DNA of 21,525 nt from Flavobacteriaceae bacterium UBA4022 (GTDB lineage Bacteria; Bacteroidota; Bacteroidia; Flavobacteriales; Flavobacteriaceae). The DNA lies in NCBI GenBank assembly GCA_002384055.1, contig DGAU01000003.1, positions 121,618-143,142 of the forward strand, in the 5' to 3' direction. Shown here piece after piece: positions 13,057 to 20,611 of this stretch (position 1 is the stretch's first letter; every line of letters begins with the position of its first letter). Below the pieces are notes generated by a model that did no database searches, was not told the DNA's origin, and was given only the letters and a program-made list of their open reading frames with translations. The position numbers and the translations under genes were made by a program.

Positions 13057-15861
13057 TTAAAGGTTATTAATGGTCCAAGACAAGTAGTACATAGAACCGA
13101 TATTACCGGTACCAAATGCTGTATTGTACTCGTCCCCTAAGACGTTTGCAGCACCCAGTTTGAAGGTCGATTTAAAGAAGTCGGGCATGCGGTAATTCAA
13201 CTGCACATCAACAACATTATAGGCATGAATGTTGCCATCACCAAAAGTGGCTTCCCATACGTAGCCTCCAGTCCAACGCCATGCGGTGTTGAAACCAAAG
13301 TTTTTATAAATATCGGTATTCCCAAACTGCATCTTGACTTTGTCTCGAGGCGTGTTGAAATTGGTTTTGAAGTCTGCGTTTCCGCCTTCACGATCTTGTT
13401 TAGAGTAAGTATAACTTCCTCCGAAATCATAACCCCCTAGTACCTTCGTACTGAAACCGAATGTCCCTCCATAAGCGTTGATTTCTTCTTCCGAATTCGT
13501 ATACGTCTGGAACACTTGGTAATCACCGCTAGCGATTGCAGCAATGGCCAATGGTGTCCCGTCAGGCAAGGCTTGCGTCAAGCCGACATCACCATATAAG
13601 GGCGCAATAACTGTTTCGTTAGAGATGAAGTCATTGTAAGTGTTGTAGTACCAGTTTGCATCGATAACGATCTTTCCGAGCTTACCACGGTAACCAAATT
13701 CAATAGACGTTACTTGTTCTGGCTTCACGAAGTTGGAATTGGCCGCCTGTAGGGCACCTGCATTACCTGTTGCCGCAAAGTTCGATACAGAACTCGCAAA
13801 GAATGAATTTTCATATGCTATAGCACTACTAGATTGAAGACTTGCCACTCCGGTAATCGCTTGTCCTGTTGGGCTCAAACCATATTCGCGAACATCACGT
13901 TCTGGGTTGTTACTGGCGCCACCAACAAGAATAGCACGACCGACATCCAGTCCGATATAAAGATCTTGTGTCGTTGGGTTTCTAAAACCACTCTGTACCG
14001 ATGCACGAATGTTGTGATTGTCTGCTAGGGTAAAACCTGCAGATAATCGGGGCGACAGGAATCCGTCAAAAAGTTCTGATTTGTCATAACGCACAGAACC
14101 CGTCAATTTCAAGTCCAACTGATCAGCCAACTCAAACTTTTTCTGCATTTGGGTATAAAAACCCATTTCAGAATAGTCAATTGGACCGTCGCTGTCCGTG
14201 TATATCGTTCCAGAAGAATTTAGGCTATAGGTTCTGAAAGAACCGCCCATCTGAATTTCTGCAAAGTCAATTAGCTCGTTAAAATTGTAGTTGTAATCCG
14301 CGTGGTAAATTTTTGAATTGTCTTGGAATTTAGATCCCGTAGACAAATTCGGATCACTAATACTCGTGTTGTAGGCATTCGTATACCCTTCAGATCCTGG
14401 AGCAAAACGGCCTGTATCGGCGGTCTGGCGCGCAAAAACATGTGCTTGATCAGGCGTTAATCCACCGTATATCTGCCCTTGAACAAAGGCACCGGTATAC
14501 TCGCCAAACCACTGACTATCGCCTTTCCAAGCGCGGTTGATATTGATCCCTGTAAAGATCATATCGTAACTATCACCTGCATCATCCTCGGTGATATATC
14601 CACGAACAAAGAAATTATCGTTCTTGATTTCAAGTTTGTGCTGGGTCATGATAAAATTGTCAATCGCATAACGATTGGCGCCTTGATATAAGGTAGAACC
14701 TGTTCCGTATTTTCCAACATAGGAGATTTCCAAATCATCTTCGAATGGACGGTAATAAAGTCCCCAATCGGCCTTGATGCTTTGCGCCTCATAATCGGTC
14801 AGGTCGGCTTCGTTATAACCTGTGCGGCTCACATTCACAGAAGGCACTAATTGCTCGGCACCCGCAGGTAAAACTCCTAAACCAACTAAGGCTTGAGCAA
14901 CGCCGTTTAAATTTGTCGATACTTCATCGCCATAAACATTCACACCATCATAATCTATGGCGGCTCTGGTTTTGCCGGTACCTACTTTTCCTGAAGTGTT
15001 GTTAGCACCCCAATCGGTACCAGAGAGATAACCTACATTGACTTTGGCCGCAAATTTTTCATTAAATTTATGACCGATTCGAAAACTGAGGTCGGTGTAT
15101 GGGTTGTCTCCTACAGCCTCTTGAGAGGTAAGACCTTGCTTCAAGGAAACACTTATTCCTTGAAAGTCAAATGGGCTCTTACTGCGCATGAACAAGATTC
15201 CGTTAAAGGCATTCGCTCCATATAATGCAGATGAGGCGCCTGGGAGAATCTCCACACTCTGAACATCGGTGTCGGTCATCCCTAATAAGTTTCCTAACGG
15301 GAAGTTAAGTGCCGGTGCAGAATTGTCCATACCATCCACCAATTGCATAAAACGCGTATTGGCAAACGTGGCAAAACCACGGGTATTGATCGACTTAAAC
15401 GTCAAACTGTTGGTGTTTATGTCAACACCTTTAAGGTTCTCAAGACCATCATAAAAGTCAGCTGAAGCGGTGTTTTTTATTTCTTTAAGACCAAATCGCT
15501 CTACGGTTACCGGTGATTCAAAAATACGTTCCGGTGTACGTGATGCAGAAATAACTACCTCATCAAGTTCTGATCCTTCAGCCAAAGTAATGGACAAAGA
15601 TTGATTGTTTGCTGAGACAGAAACGCGCTGCATGGCATAGCCAATATTGCTAATTTCTAGAGAGAATGGTGGCTCTGCATCTACTAAAAGAGCAAAGTTT
15701 CCATCAAAATCTGTAGCCGTACCAGAGCCTGTTCCTAAGGCCACCACATTGGCGCCCACAACAGGTACTCCTGATTCGTCAACCACCGTTCCGCGAACGT
15801 TGGTCTGCGCATAAGTAATGCAGCTTATCAAAAAGCCACATATGAACAATACGTTTTTCAT
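13057..15861 (-). CDS. TonB-dependent receptor with N-terminal carboxypeptidase-regulatory-like domain
   Basis: The 934-residue protein has a signal peptide (MKNVLFICGFLISCITYA). A carboxypeptidase-regulatory-like domain covers about 20-98 (VRGTVVDESGVPVVGANVV, TDFDGNFALLV). The TonB-box region is LDEVVISASRTPER, then a plug with INTRGFATFANTRFMQLVDG and VQSVEILPGASSALYGANAF, and a large barrel ending MYYLSWTINNL. It is an outer-membrane active transporter. It is shorter than classical SusC proteins and no susD gene follows; an SGNH lipoprotein does, after 11 bases. I infer uptake of a substrate the lipoprotein can bind or cleave, possibly an acylated compound. No perfect -7 box was found upstream. 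Confidence 0.93.
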   Translation of the reverse strand: MKNVLFICGFLISCITYAQTNVRGTVVDESGVPVVGANVVALGTGSGTATDFDGNFALLVDAEPPFSLEISNIGYAMQRVSVSANNQSLSITLAEGSELDEVVISASRTPERIFESPVTVERFGLKEIKNTASADFYDGLENLKGVDINTNSLTFKSINTRGFATFANTRFMQLVDGMDNSAPALNFPLGNLLGMTDTDVQSVEILPGASSALYGANAFNGILFMRSKSPFDFQGISVSLKQGLTSQEAVGDNPYTDLSFRIGHKFNEKFAAKVNVGYLSGTDWGANNTSGKVGTGKTRAAIDYDGVNVYGDEVSTNLNGVAQALVGLGVLPAGAEQLVPSVNVSRTGYNEADLTDYEAQSIKADWGLYYRPFEDDLEISYVGKYGTGSTLYQGANRYAIDNFIMTQHKLEIKNDNFFVRGYITEDDAGDSYDMIFTGININRAWKGDSQWFGEYTGAFVQGQIYGGLTPDQAHVFARQTADTGRFAPGSEGYTNAYNTSISDPNLSTGSKFQDNSKIYHADYNYNFNELIDFAEIQMGGSFRTYSLNSSGTIYTDSDGPIDYSEMGFYTQMQKKFELADQLDLKLTGSVRYDKSELFDGFLSPRLSAGFTLADNHNIRASVQSGFRNPTTQDLYIGLDVGRAILVGGASNNPERDVREYGLSPTGQAITGVASLQSSSAIAYENSFFASSVSNFAATGNAGALQAANSNFVKPEQVTSIEFGYRGKLGKIVIDANWYYNTYNDFISNETVIAPLYGDVGLTQALPDGTPLAIAAIASGDYQVFQTYTNSEEEINAYGGTFGFSTKVLGGYDFGGSYTYSKQDREGGNADFKTNFNTPRDKVKMQFGNTDIYKNFGFNTAWRWTGGYVWEATFGDGNIHAYNVVDVQLNYRMPDFFKSTFKLGAANVLGDEYNTAFGTGNIGSMYYLSWTINNL

Positions 15862-15958
15862 AATTTTAGTTTAGTTAAATTTTGTTAAATATACTTATAA
15901 AAATTCCTGATACGTGAATTTTAGAGCGGTTTTTTTGTTGATCCCGCAATTACACCAA

Positions 15959-15973
15959 TAGACCACGAGTCTA
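15959..15973. repeat. Short palindromic element between aminotransferase and receptor genes
   Basis: TAGAC and GTCTA (15959-15963 / 15969-15973) form a perfect 5-bp inverted repeat with a 5-base loop, about 20 bases past the aminotransferase stop codon. There is no T-tract, so it is not called a terminator. The rest of the 132-base gap (15862-15993) is AT-rich near the receptor start and holds nothing else I can support. Confidence 0.25.
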
Positions 15974-15993
15974 AAGCATGAACCGTTTTCTCT

Positions 15994-16890
15994 CTAAGTT
16001 AGTGGCTCACAATAGCTTCGAATGGAAGTTTTAAAGAGTGTCAGGATACGCTTCATTAATGCATCATCGGCAAAAATCTCTCGTCCATCAATTTCAATTA
16101 CTGGAGTCAACTCTCCCATAGTCCCTGTGGCGAAAACCCCATCCGCATTATACAATTCAGACAGGCTGAGGTCCGCTTCTTTGATGGCGATCTGATGGCG
16201 CTCACAAAGCGCCATCACGGTCCCGCGGGTTATCCCAGGCAAACATGCGTGCGCAAAGGGGGTGTAAATGGTGTCTCCCTTCACCATAAACAAATTACTG
16301 CCATTGAGCTCCGCAACGAATCCACGATGATCGAGCATCAGACCGGCATCCTTGCCCGCTACATTGGCTTGGATCTTGGCCAAAATATTATTGAGCAGAT
16401 TATTATGATGAATCTTACTATCCAAAAACTCTGGGCCATTACGTCTTTGGCTACTTGAGATGACTTTGATCCCCGAGGAGTTGTCGTACACCAAGGGCTT
16501 GAATTCGGCCAAAACAATGAGGCATGAGCCGCTTTGATTGAGCCGGGGATCCATCCCGCTTGTGATTTTTTCACCGCGGGTTAGGGTCAGACGTATATGG
16601 GTCTGGTCTGTCATGCCATTGGCCTTGAGTGTTTGGTCGATTGCTGACTTGACGAATTCTTTGGTCGGAATATCTACAAAAGCCAAGGTTTTGGCCGAAG
16701 CCATCAGACGATTAAGATGGTGTTCAAGGCAAACAATCCCTTCTGGGTAGACCCTTAGGCCTTCCCAAACAGCATCACCGCCTTGAACCACACTGTCAAA
16801 TACAGAAACCTTGGCCTGATCACGGGGGTACAGGCGATCTTTGATAAATACTTTAAGGTCAGCGTTGCGCGAATCAAACTTTTGTAACAT
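15994..16890 (-). CDS. Class IV aminotransferase (branched-chain/D-amino acid transaminase family)
   Basis: This 298-residue PLP enzyme of fold type IV shows FDSVVQGGDAVWEGLRVY near the N-terminus, the catalytic Lys159 in LDSKIHHNNLL, a PLP-contacting Glu194 in AELNGSNLF, the phosphate-binding loop LPGITRGTVM at 217-226, and GTMGELTPV near the C-terminus. It is intact and of normal length. It could be a branched-chain, D-amino-acid or related transaminase; the motifs do not decide this. The start is one base after the stop of the sulfotransferase-like gene, so the two are translationally coupled and probably act together. The adjacent P-loop protein argues against routine IlvE housekeeping. 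Confidence 0.9.
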   Translation of the reverse strand: MLQKFDSRNADLKVFIKDRLYPRDQAKVSVFDSVVQGGDAVWEGLRVYPEGIVCLEHHLNRLMASAKTLAFVDIPTKEFVKSAIDQTLKANGMTDQTHIRLTLTRGEKITSGMDPRLNQSGSCLIVLAEFKPLVYDNSSGIKVISSSQRRNGPEFLDSKIHHNNLLNNILAKIQANVAGKDAGLMLDHRGFVAELNGSNLFMVKGDTIYTPFAHACLPGITRGTVMALCERHQIAIKEADLSLSELYNADGVFATGTMGELTPVIEIDGREIFADDALMKRILTLFKTSIRSYCEPLT

Positions 16891-16891
16891 A

Positions 16892-17620
16892 CTAATAGGT
16901 GTTGATTAAAACTTCTTTGCGTAGTGCAATATAATAAGGTAAGGCTTCTGCCAAAACCGGTTCGAGTCTTTTTTCAAGAATTATCTTATTTGGCGCATGC
17001 GCCAAAAACCCATTACTCTGGTGGACATTGGCGTACCAATGCGGCGCCCATAAGCCATCGGCAGGATGACCTCCTTCGGGCCAGTGTAACATCGCGCGAT
17101 AGAAAGGGACCCCCAATGCAGCGCACAATTGGGTCAAATAGGTCTCTGGATGCCGCATTAATTCATCACTTTCGATGACGACCACTGGGGCGTTATGACT
17201 TTTTAAAAACTGATAAAGAGAAAACGCTTTTTTTAGCCCAATTGCCTCAAGTGTTGGATTAGGGATGACCTTGGAAAAAGAGTGAATGAGCTTTTTGGGA
17301 TGACGGATCAGAATAATGTTGGTCCATGCCAAAAGATGACTCGGCTCATCCTCAATACAATGATGGGCCATGCTTTTGGCAAACACATGGGTGTCTTGTT
17401 TCAAGGCCTCTAATGAATTGATCACTTCAGCTTTGTCCGTCGCCATGCTCTGCTGGATTTCGTAATCCAGAGGGTGCACTGCTCGGTCCTTTACTTGGCG
17501 CAAATAATAGCCATAAAAAGGCTCATCCACAACCACAAAATCTGGGTGCTGCGCAAAACTATACATTAAGGCGGTTGATATATTTCTTGGGCCAGACAGT
17601 AAATTAAAAATAGTTTTCAC
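16892..17620 (-). CDS. Sulfotransferase-like P-loop protein
   Basis: The 242-residue protein begins with a GTG start (MKTIFNLLSGPRNISTALMYSF), with no better ATG. Residues 8-22 look like the 5'-phosphosulfate-binding loop of sulfotransferases, followed by VVVDEPFYG. Residues 100-114 (TNIILIRHPKKLIHS) look like the 3'-phosphate-binding motif with Arg106 and Ser114. Such enzymes move sulfate from PAPS to a hydroxyl or amine; a kinase-like activity is an alternative. It is one base from the class IV aminotransferase. From memory, some invertebrate 'BCAT-like' proteins carry a comparable P-loop domain fused to this aminotransferase, which would support a joint function. Substrate unknown. Confidence 0.78.
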   Translation of the reverse strand: MKTIFNLLSGPRNISTALMYSFAQHPDFVVVDEPFYGYYLRQVKDRAVHPLDYEIQQSMATDKAEVINSLEALKQDTHVFAKSMAHHCIEDEPSHLLAWTNIILIRHPKKLIHSFSKVIPNPTLEAIGLKKAFSLYQFLKSHNAPVVVIESDELMRHPETYLTQLCAALGVPFYRAMLHWPEGGHPADGLWAPHWYANVHQSNGFLAHAPNKIILEKRLEPVLAEALPYYIALRKEVLINTY

Positions 17621-17625
17621 AAGGC

Positions 17626-17633
17626 TAAAAATA
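17626..17633 (-). promoter_or_regulatory. Possible -7 element for the sulfotransferase-aminotransferase pair
   Basis: On the minus strand this reads TATTTTTA, one mismatch from TAnnTTTG. It lies 5 bases (GCCTT) before the GTG start, closely resembling the mutY and recX arrangement. No TTG at a normal -33 distance was seen. Confidence 0.3.
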
Positions 17634-17693
17634 CGGATTCAACCGAACAATAGAGGGTACATTAAAAAATGTTTTACGCTAATGGTCAATAGA

Positions 17694-17719
17694 ACAGGAC
17701 AACACAGGGATCTTACAGG
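17694..17719 (+). repeat. Three ACAGG repeats at about one helical turn
   Basis: ACAGG occurs at 17694-17698, 17704-17708 and 17715-17719, with period 10-11 bases. The block is enclosed by TAGAACA (17690-17696) and its inverse TGTTCTA (17722-17728). It lies about 60-90 bases upstream of the sulfotransferase start. Same-face repeats may be a protein-binding site, but chance is possible. Confidence 0.25.
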
Positions 17720-17725
17720 CGTGTT

Positions 17726-18037
17726 CTAACTGAATAAATGTTCGAGTTTTAGACTTCTTGCCCAAAGCGCACCTGCAGGTGAATCTATTTGCACAATGAG
17801 ATCTTTTTTGATTAAACGATCAATTTCTTTGAGCGCCTGTGTCCGATCCAACTCGGTCAAAAAGGTAAATTCGTGGATGGTCATCGTATGAAACAATCGA
17901 AATAGGGCGATGGGGTCTTTGCTGTAACTGAGCTTTTTTAATCTTGGATTCAAGGCCATAATGATATCCACCATGTGTTCATAAGATTGGTGTCCTTCTA
18001 GATGCGCCCTTTGCTGTTTATCATTCGAAAAAATCAA
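17726..18037 (-). CDS. Hypothetical protein, possible winged-helix fold; probably 3' part of a frameshifted gene
   Basis: An open frame of 103 residues, read from a TTG. Its sequence is clearly protein-like (HLEGHQSYEHMVDIIMALNP, then LFHTMTIHEFTFLTELDRTQALKEIDRLIKKDLIVQI). The segment from about residue 48 to 85 looks like a helix-turn-helix plus wing, as in MarR/ArsR-type regulators, but I do not recognise the family. No good start codon exists: an in-frame TGA lies just upstream of the TTG, and the first ATG is at residue 22. The frame overlaps the end of a 40-codon frame (18021-18143) at a T6 run. Deleting one base there would give one protein of about 140 residues. Confidence 0.5.
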   Translation of the reverse strand: MIFSNDKQQRAHLEGHQSYEHMVDIIMALNPRLKKLSYSKDPIALFRLFHTMTIHEFTFLTELDRTQALKEIDRLIKKDLIVQIDSPAGALWARSLKLEHLFS

Positions 18038-18143
18038 GGTGGGCAGCGGTCAGAGGAATCACGCCAGAAGGGACGCATGCCCAGCGCAAATTAAAAGCGC
18101 GTGCTTTGAGTAAATCAAAATTAATTTCTGTTGGAGAAAACAT
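18021..18143 (-). pseudogene. Probable 5' part of the same gene, broken at a T6 run
   Basis: This 40-codon frame starts with ATG, begins MFSPTEINFDLLKARAFNL, continues RWACVPSGVIPLTAAHLDFFE and ends TGA. After ...AAHLDF the sequence reads TTTTTT (complement of 18028-18033). A one-base deletion joins it to the following 103-residue frame as ...HLDFSNDKQQRAHLEG. The piece also resembles, from memory, the N-terminus of some class I/II aminotransferases (RAFNLRWA...PLTAADPDF), so a decayed aminotransferase remnant is an alternative. A TAGATTTG box at 18206-18213 (minus) would suit as its promoter. A sequencing indel, true decay or programmed slippage cannot be told apart here. Confidence 0.45.
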
Positions 18144-18205
18144 GCAGCTTGGGGCTTTTCGGGGGTCAAGATACGTAAAATACCGATAAGGCGTTGCAAA
18201 ATAAC

Positions 18206-18213
18206 CAAATCTA
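18206..18213 (-). promoter_or_regulatory. Possible -7 element for the frameshifted gene
   Basis: On the minus strand this reads TAGATTTG, matching TAnnTTTG, about 60 bases before the ATG at 18143. It lies in the 147-base divergent gap shared with the aromatic amino acid hydroxylase gene. No clear -33 TTG was found. Confidence 0.3.
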
Positions 18214-18290
18214 TATTTAGTATCATAATACTATTAAACAGACAACAAAGTCTTTCTTTTATTACCTTAGTAGTCCCATTGACTAAGGCT

Positions 18291-20039
18291 ATGAGCAAAA
18301 TCGAAACTAACCCCGTTTTAGAACGACTCCCAAAGCATCTATTGCAATACATCAAGCCCCAAAGCTACGATGATTATACTGCCCTAGACCAGGCCGTCTG
18401 GCGCTATGTCATGCGCAAAAACATAGCACATCTGCCTCTGTTGGCGCATCAATCTTATTTAGCTGGGCTTGAAAAAACAGGTATTTCTATTGACCAAATT
18501 CCGAGTATGTATGGGATGAACCGAATATTACAAGATATTGGATGGGCTGCTGTCGCTGTCGATGGTTTTATCCCGCCTCAGGCCTTTATGGAATTTCAAG
18601 CATACAATGTCCTGGTTATTGCCTCGGATATCCGCCAAGTGAACCATATAGAATACACCCCTGCACCGGATATTATCCATGAGGCTGCGGGTCATGCTCC
18701 CATCATCGCCAACCCCGACTATGCCGAATACCTGCGTCGCTTTGGAGAAATTGGCAGTAAAGCGATTTCTTCGGCCCTTGATTATCAAATGTATGAGGCG
18801 GCGCGCAAACTATCCGTATTGAAAGAGTCCAAAAACCCTGATCAAAACGCCATTGATGCCACCGAAGCTCATATTCAAGCGTTACAAGCCAGTGATGAAG
18901 TACCAAGTGAGATGGCGCAAATCAGAAATTTACATTGGTGGTCTGTAGAATATGGCCTAATTGGCACCCTCGAAGAACCTAGTATTTATGGCGCAGGATT
19001 GCTCTCCTCTATTGGCGAAAGCACGGCATGTCTTAAGGCCCATGTGGTCAAACGACCTTACACCATCGAGGCTGCAGACCAAGGTTTCGACATCACAAAG
19101 CCACAGCCACATTTGTATGTAACGCCAAACTTCGCCCACTTGACCGAAGTTCTGGAGGAGTTTGCTGATCGTATGGCGCTACGCCGAGGCGGGTATAGCG
19201 GACTGTCTAAGGCCCTTAAATCAAAGCAACTTGCCACGGCTGAGTTGAGCACGGGACTCCAAGTAACTGGGGTATTTACCCATATTATCGAACAAGACCG
19301 AACGGTGCGCTACATCCAAACCACAGGGCCGACCGTTTTGTCATATCAAAACAAAGCACTTGTCGGTCACGAATCGAGCAGCCATGCCGATGGCTTTGGC
19401 TCTCCGATTGGCAAACTCAAAGGCATTAACTTGGCCATCGAGGACATGAGTCCAAAAGACCTCAAGCAATATAATATTTGTGAAGGCCAACAAGTTGATC
19501 TAAGCTTTGACGGCGGGGTGCGCGTGCAAGGCACCATCATTACGGGCACCAGAAATTTACAAGGCAAAATTATGCTGATCAAGTTCAAAAACTGTCTGGT
19601 TACTTTAGGGGCAGAGGTGCTTTTTGATCCCAGCTGGGGGATCTATGACATGGCCATAGGCAAAAAAGTCCGTTCAGTATTTGCTGGCCCAGCCGATCCC
19701 ACGAGCGTCGATTTGGCGGTCACAATAAACCATTATGAATCTCATGAAGGCACTGGGTCATCAAAATATTTGGCCTTAGTCGGCCTTTACCAAAAAGCGA
19801 GCGACCACATCAAAGCACGCACGCTCGATTTAAAAGTGATTAGCGACTTACGAAAAGCGCTTGACAAGGATCATCCATCGGATTGGCTCTTGTTATTGAC
19901 TTTATATGAGTGGGCCAGGGAATCCAATTCTCCTGCCATCGCAGAGCATCTAGCCGCAGCACTTAGTACAAAAGCGGAGCAATACCCTATGAGTGCGCAC
20001 CTGATTCATGACGGGCTACAACTTTTAGCTCGATCTTAA
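18291..20039 (+). CDS. Pterin-dependent aromatic amino acid hydroxylase with long C-terminal extension
   Basis: From the ATG at 18291 (MSKIETNPVLERLPKHL; the TTG at 18279 is less likely) the product is 582 residues. The catalytic domain covers about 1-300. Iron ligands are His130 and His135 in YTPAPDIIHEAAGHAPII and Glu220 in WWSVEYGLIG, matching the 2-His-1-Glu site of phenylalanine, tyrosine and tryptophan hydroxylases. Bacterial phenylalanine hydroxylases are usually under 300 residues, so about 280 C-terminal residues are additional and unrecognised. They include a strand-rich part near 310-460 and a helical end. Phenylalanine to tyrosine is the likely reaction. It is divergent from the frameshifted small gene; no pterin genes are nearby. 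Confidence 0.9.
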   Translation: MSKIETNPVLERLPKHLLQYIKPQSYDDYTALDQAVWRYVMRKNIAHLPLLAHQSYLAGLEKTGISIDQIPSMYGMNRILQDIGWAAVAVDGFIPPQAFMEFQAYNVLVIASDIRQVNHIEYTPAPDIIHEAAGHAPIIANPDYAEYLRRFGEIGSKAISSALDYQMYEAARKLSVLKESKNPDQNAIDATEAHIQALQASDEVPSEMAQIRNLHWWSVEYGLIGTLEEPSIYGAGLLSSIGESTACLKAHVVKRPYTIEAADQGFDITKPQPHLYVTPNFAHLTEVLEEFADRMALRRGGYSGLSKALKSKQLATAELSTGLQVTGVFTHIIEQDRTVRYIQTTGPTVLSYQNKALVGHESSSHADGFGSPIGKLKGINLAIEDMSPKDLKQYNICEGQQVDLSFDGGVRVQGTIITGTRNLQGKIMLIKFKNCLVTLGAEVLFDPSWGIYDMAIGKKVRSVFAGPADPTSVDLAVTINHYESHEGTGSSKYLALVGLYQKASDHIKARTLDLKVISDLRKALDKDHPSDWLLLLTLYEWARESNSPAIAEHLAAALSTKAEQYPMSAHLIHDGLQLLARS

Positions 20040-20111
20040 ATTTCCCGCTGCGCTCAAAAGATATTACTTATGCTCTATAAATATGCGACCCATCCATCAG
20101 TTCAATGAAGA

Positions 20112-20142
20112 TTGCAGATTCTCTTGATCTCATATATATTTT
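20112..20142 (+). promoter_or_regulatory. Possible promoter of the YwqK-like gene
   Basis: TTG at 20112-20114 and TATATTTT at 20135-20142 (one mismatch from TAnnTTTG) are 20 bases apart, a normal spacing. The -7 box ends 9 bases before the ATG at 20152. The rest of the 112-base gap after the hydroxylase shows no terminator. Confidence 0.35.
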
Positions 20143-20151
20143 AACAACAAC

Positions 20152-20427
20152 ATGAATCATCCACTAAAGAGGTGCAGCGGAAATTATAGCAATGGGCAAA
20201 TGGAATTTACAGGCACCTATGTCACAGAATTATCCCAGGGCTCAATTAAAGAATATAGAGAGGGTTTGTGGCAGTTTTGGCACCCCAACGGTAGCCTCAG
20301 GTATGAGGGCGTCTATAAAAAAGGAAGCTTGATTTCGAAAAAATGCTGGACCACCAGCGGGGAACTTGTGGCTTGCGATCTTGTCATAACAACAGCGTTA
20401 GATAAAATAAGGCTCCTCAAAGCGTAA
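20152..20427 (+). CDS. YwqK/MORN-type repeat protein, small
   Basis: The 91-residue protein contains two repeats of the MORN_2/YwqK kind: about residues 8-22 (CSGNYSNGQMEFTGTY) and 37-57 (EGLWQFWHPNGSLRYEGVYKK). A decayed third copy follows (60-72, LISKKCWTTSGEL). The 'G.W.FWHPNG.L...G.Y..G' pattern is diagnostic of the repeat. Proteins of this family are often annotated as YwqK-family antitoxins, but many are simply repeat proteins without a toxin partner, and no toxin gene is seen here. There is no signal peptide. The start follows an A/C-rich leader with no Shine-Dalgarno sequence. Function unknown. Confidence 0.75.
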   Translation: MNHPLKRCSGNYSNGQMEFTGTYVTELSQGSIKEYREGLWQFWHPNGSLRYEGVYKKGSLISKKCWTTSGELVACDLVITTALDKIRLLKA

Positions 20428-20515
20428 GGGTATAAAAGTCAGTCAAGGGGAAGGGGTATTTTGAGTGAAAATATTGATAAGCCAAAAATCCACGAATTAA
20501 CCTTGCGCTAAATAA

Positions 20516-20548
20516 AAAAACCCCCATCAGAAATTGATGGGGGTTTTT
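20516..20548. terminator. Bidirectional terminator between convergent genes
   Basis: CCCCCATCA (20521-20529) pairs with TGATGGGGG (20535-20543) around a 5-base loop, with flanking A and T runs extending the stem. It serves the plus-strand YwqK-like gene and the minus-strand membrane protein gene. Between 20428 and 20515 I see no gene. Confidence 0.92.
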
Positions 20549-20611
20549 ACTAAAACTTTCAGGTCAAATCATTCACTCAAGGAATGGGCCTAAAATTGTT
20601 TGTGCTTTTAA

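Noticed and set aside
13057..15861. Classical SusCD polysaccharide utilisation locus
   Set aside because: There is no SusD homologue and no glycoside hydrolase; the partner lipoprotein is SGNH-type and the receptor is closer to other TonB-dependent receptors.
15940..15960. tRNA-3'-end-like sequence (GATCCCGC...ACACCA) that might mark an attachment site
   Set aside because: No T-arm, acceptor stem or integrase gene is present; the resemblance is too short.
18059..18355. 98-residue minus-strand open frame between the hydroxylase and the small gene
   Set aside because: It overlaps the 5' end of the hydroxylase gene on the opposite strand and a more protein-like frame (18021-18143); its composition looks non-coding.
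20152..20427. Toxin-antitoxin system suggested by the YwqK family name
   Set aside because: No toxin-like gene lies beside it; the next gene is a convergent membrane protein beyond a terminator.
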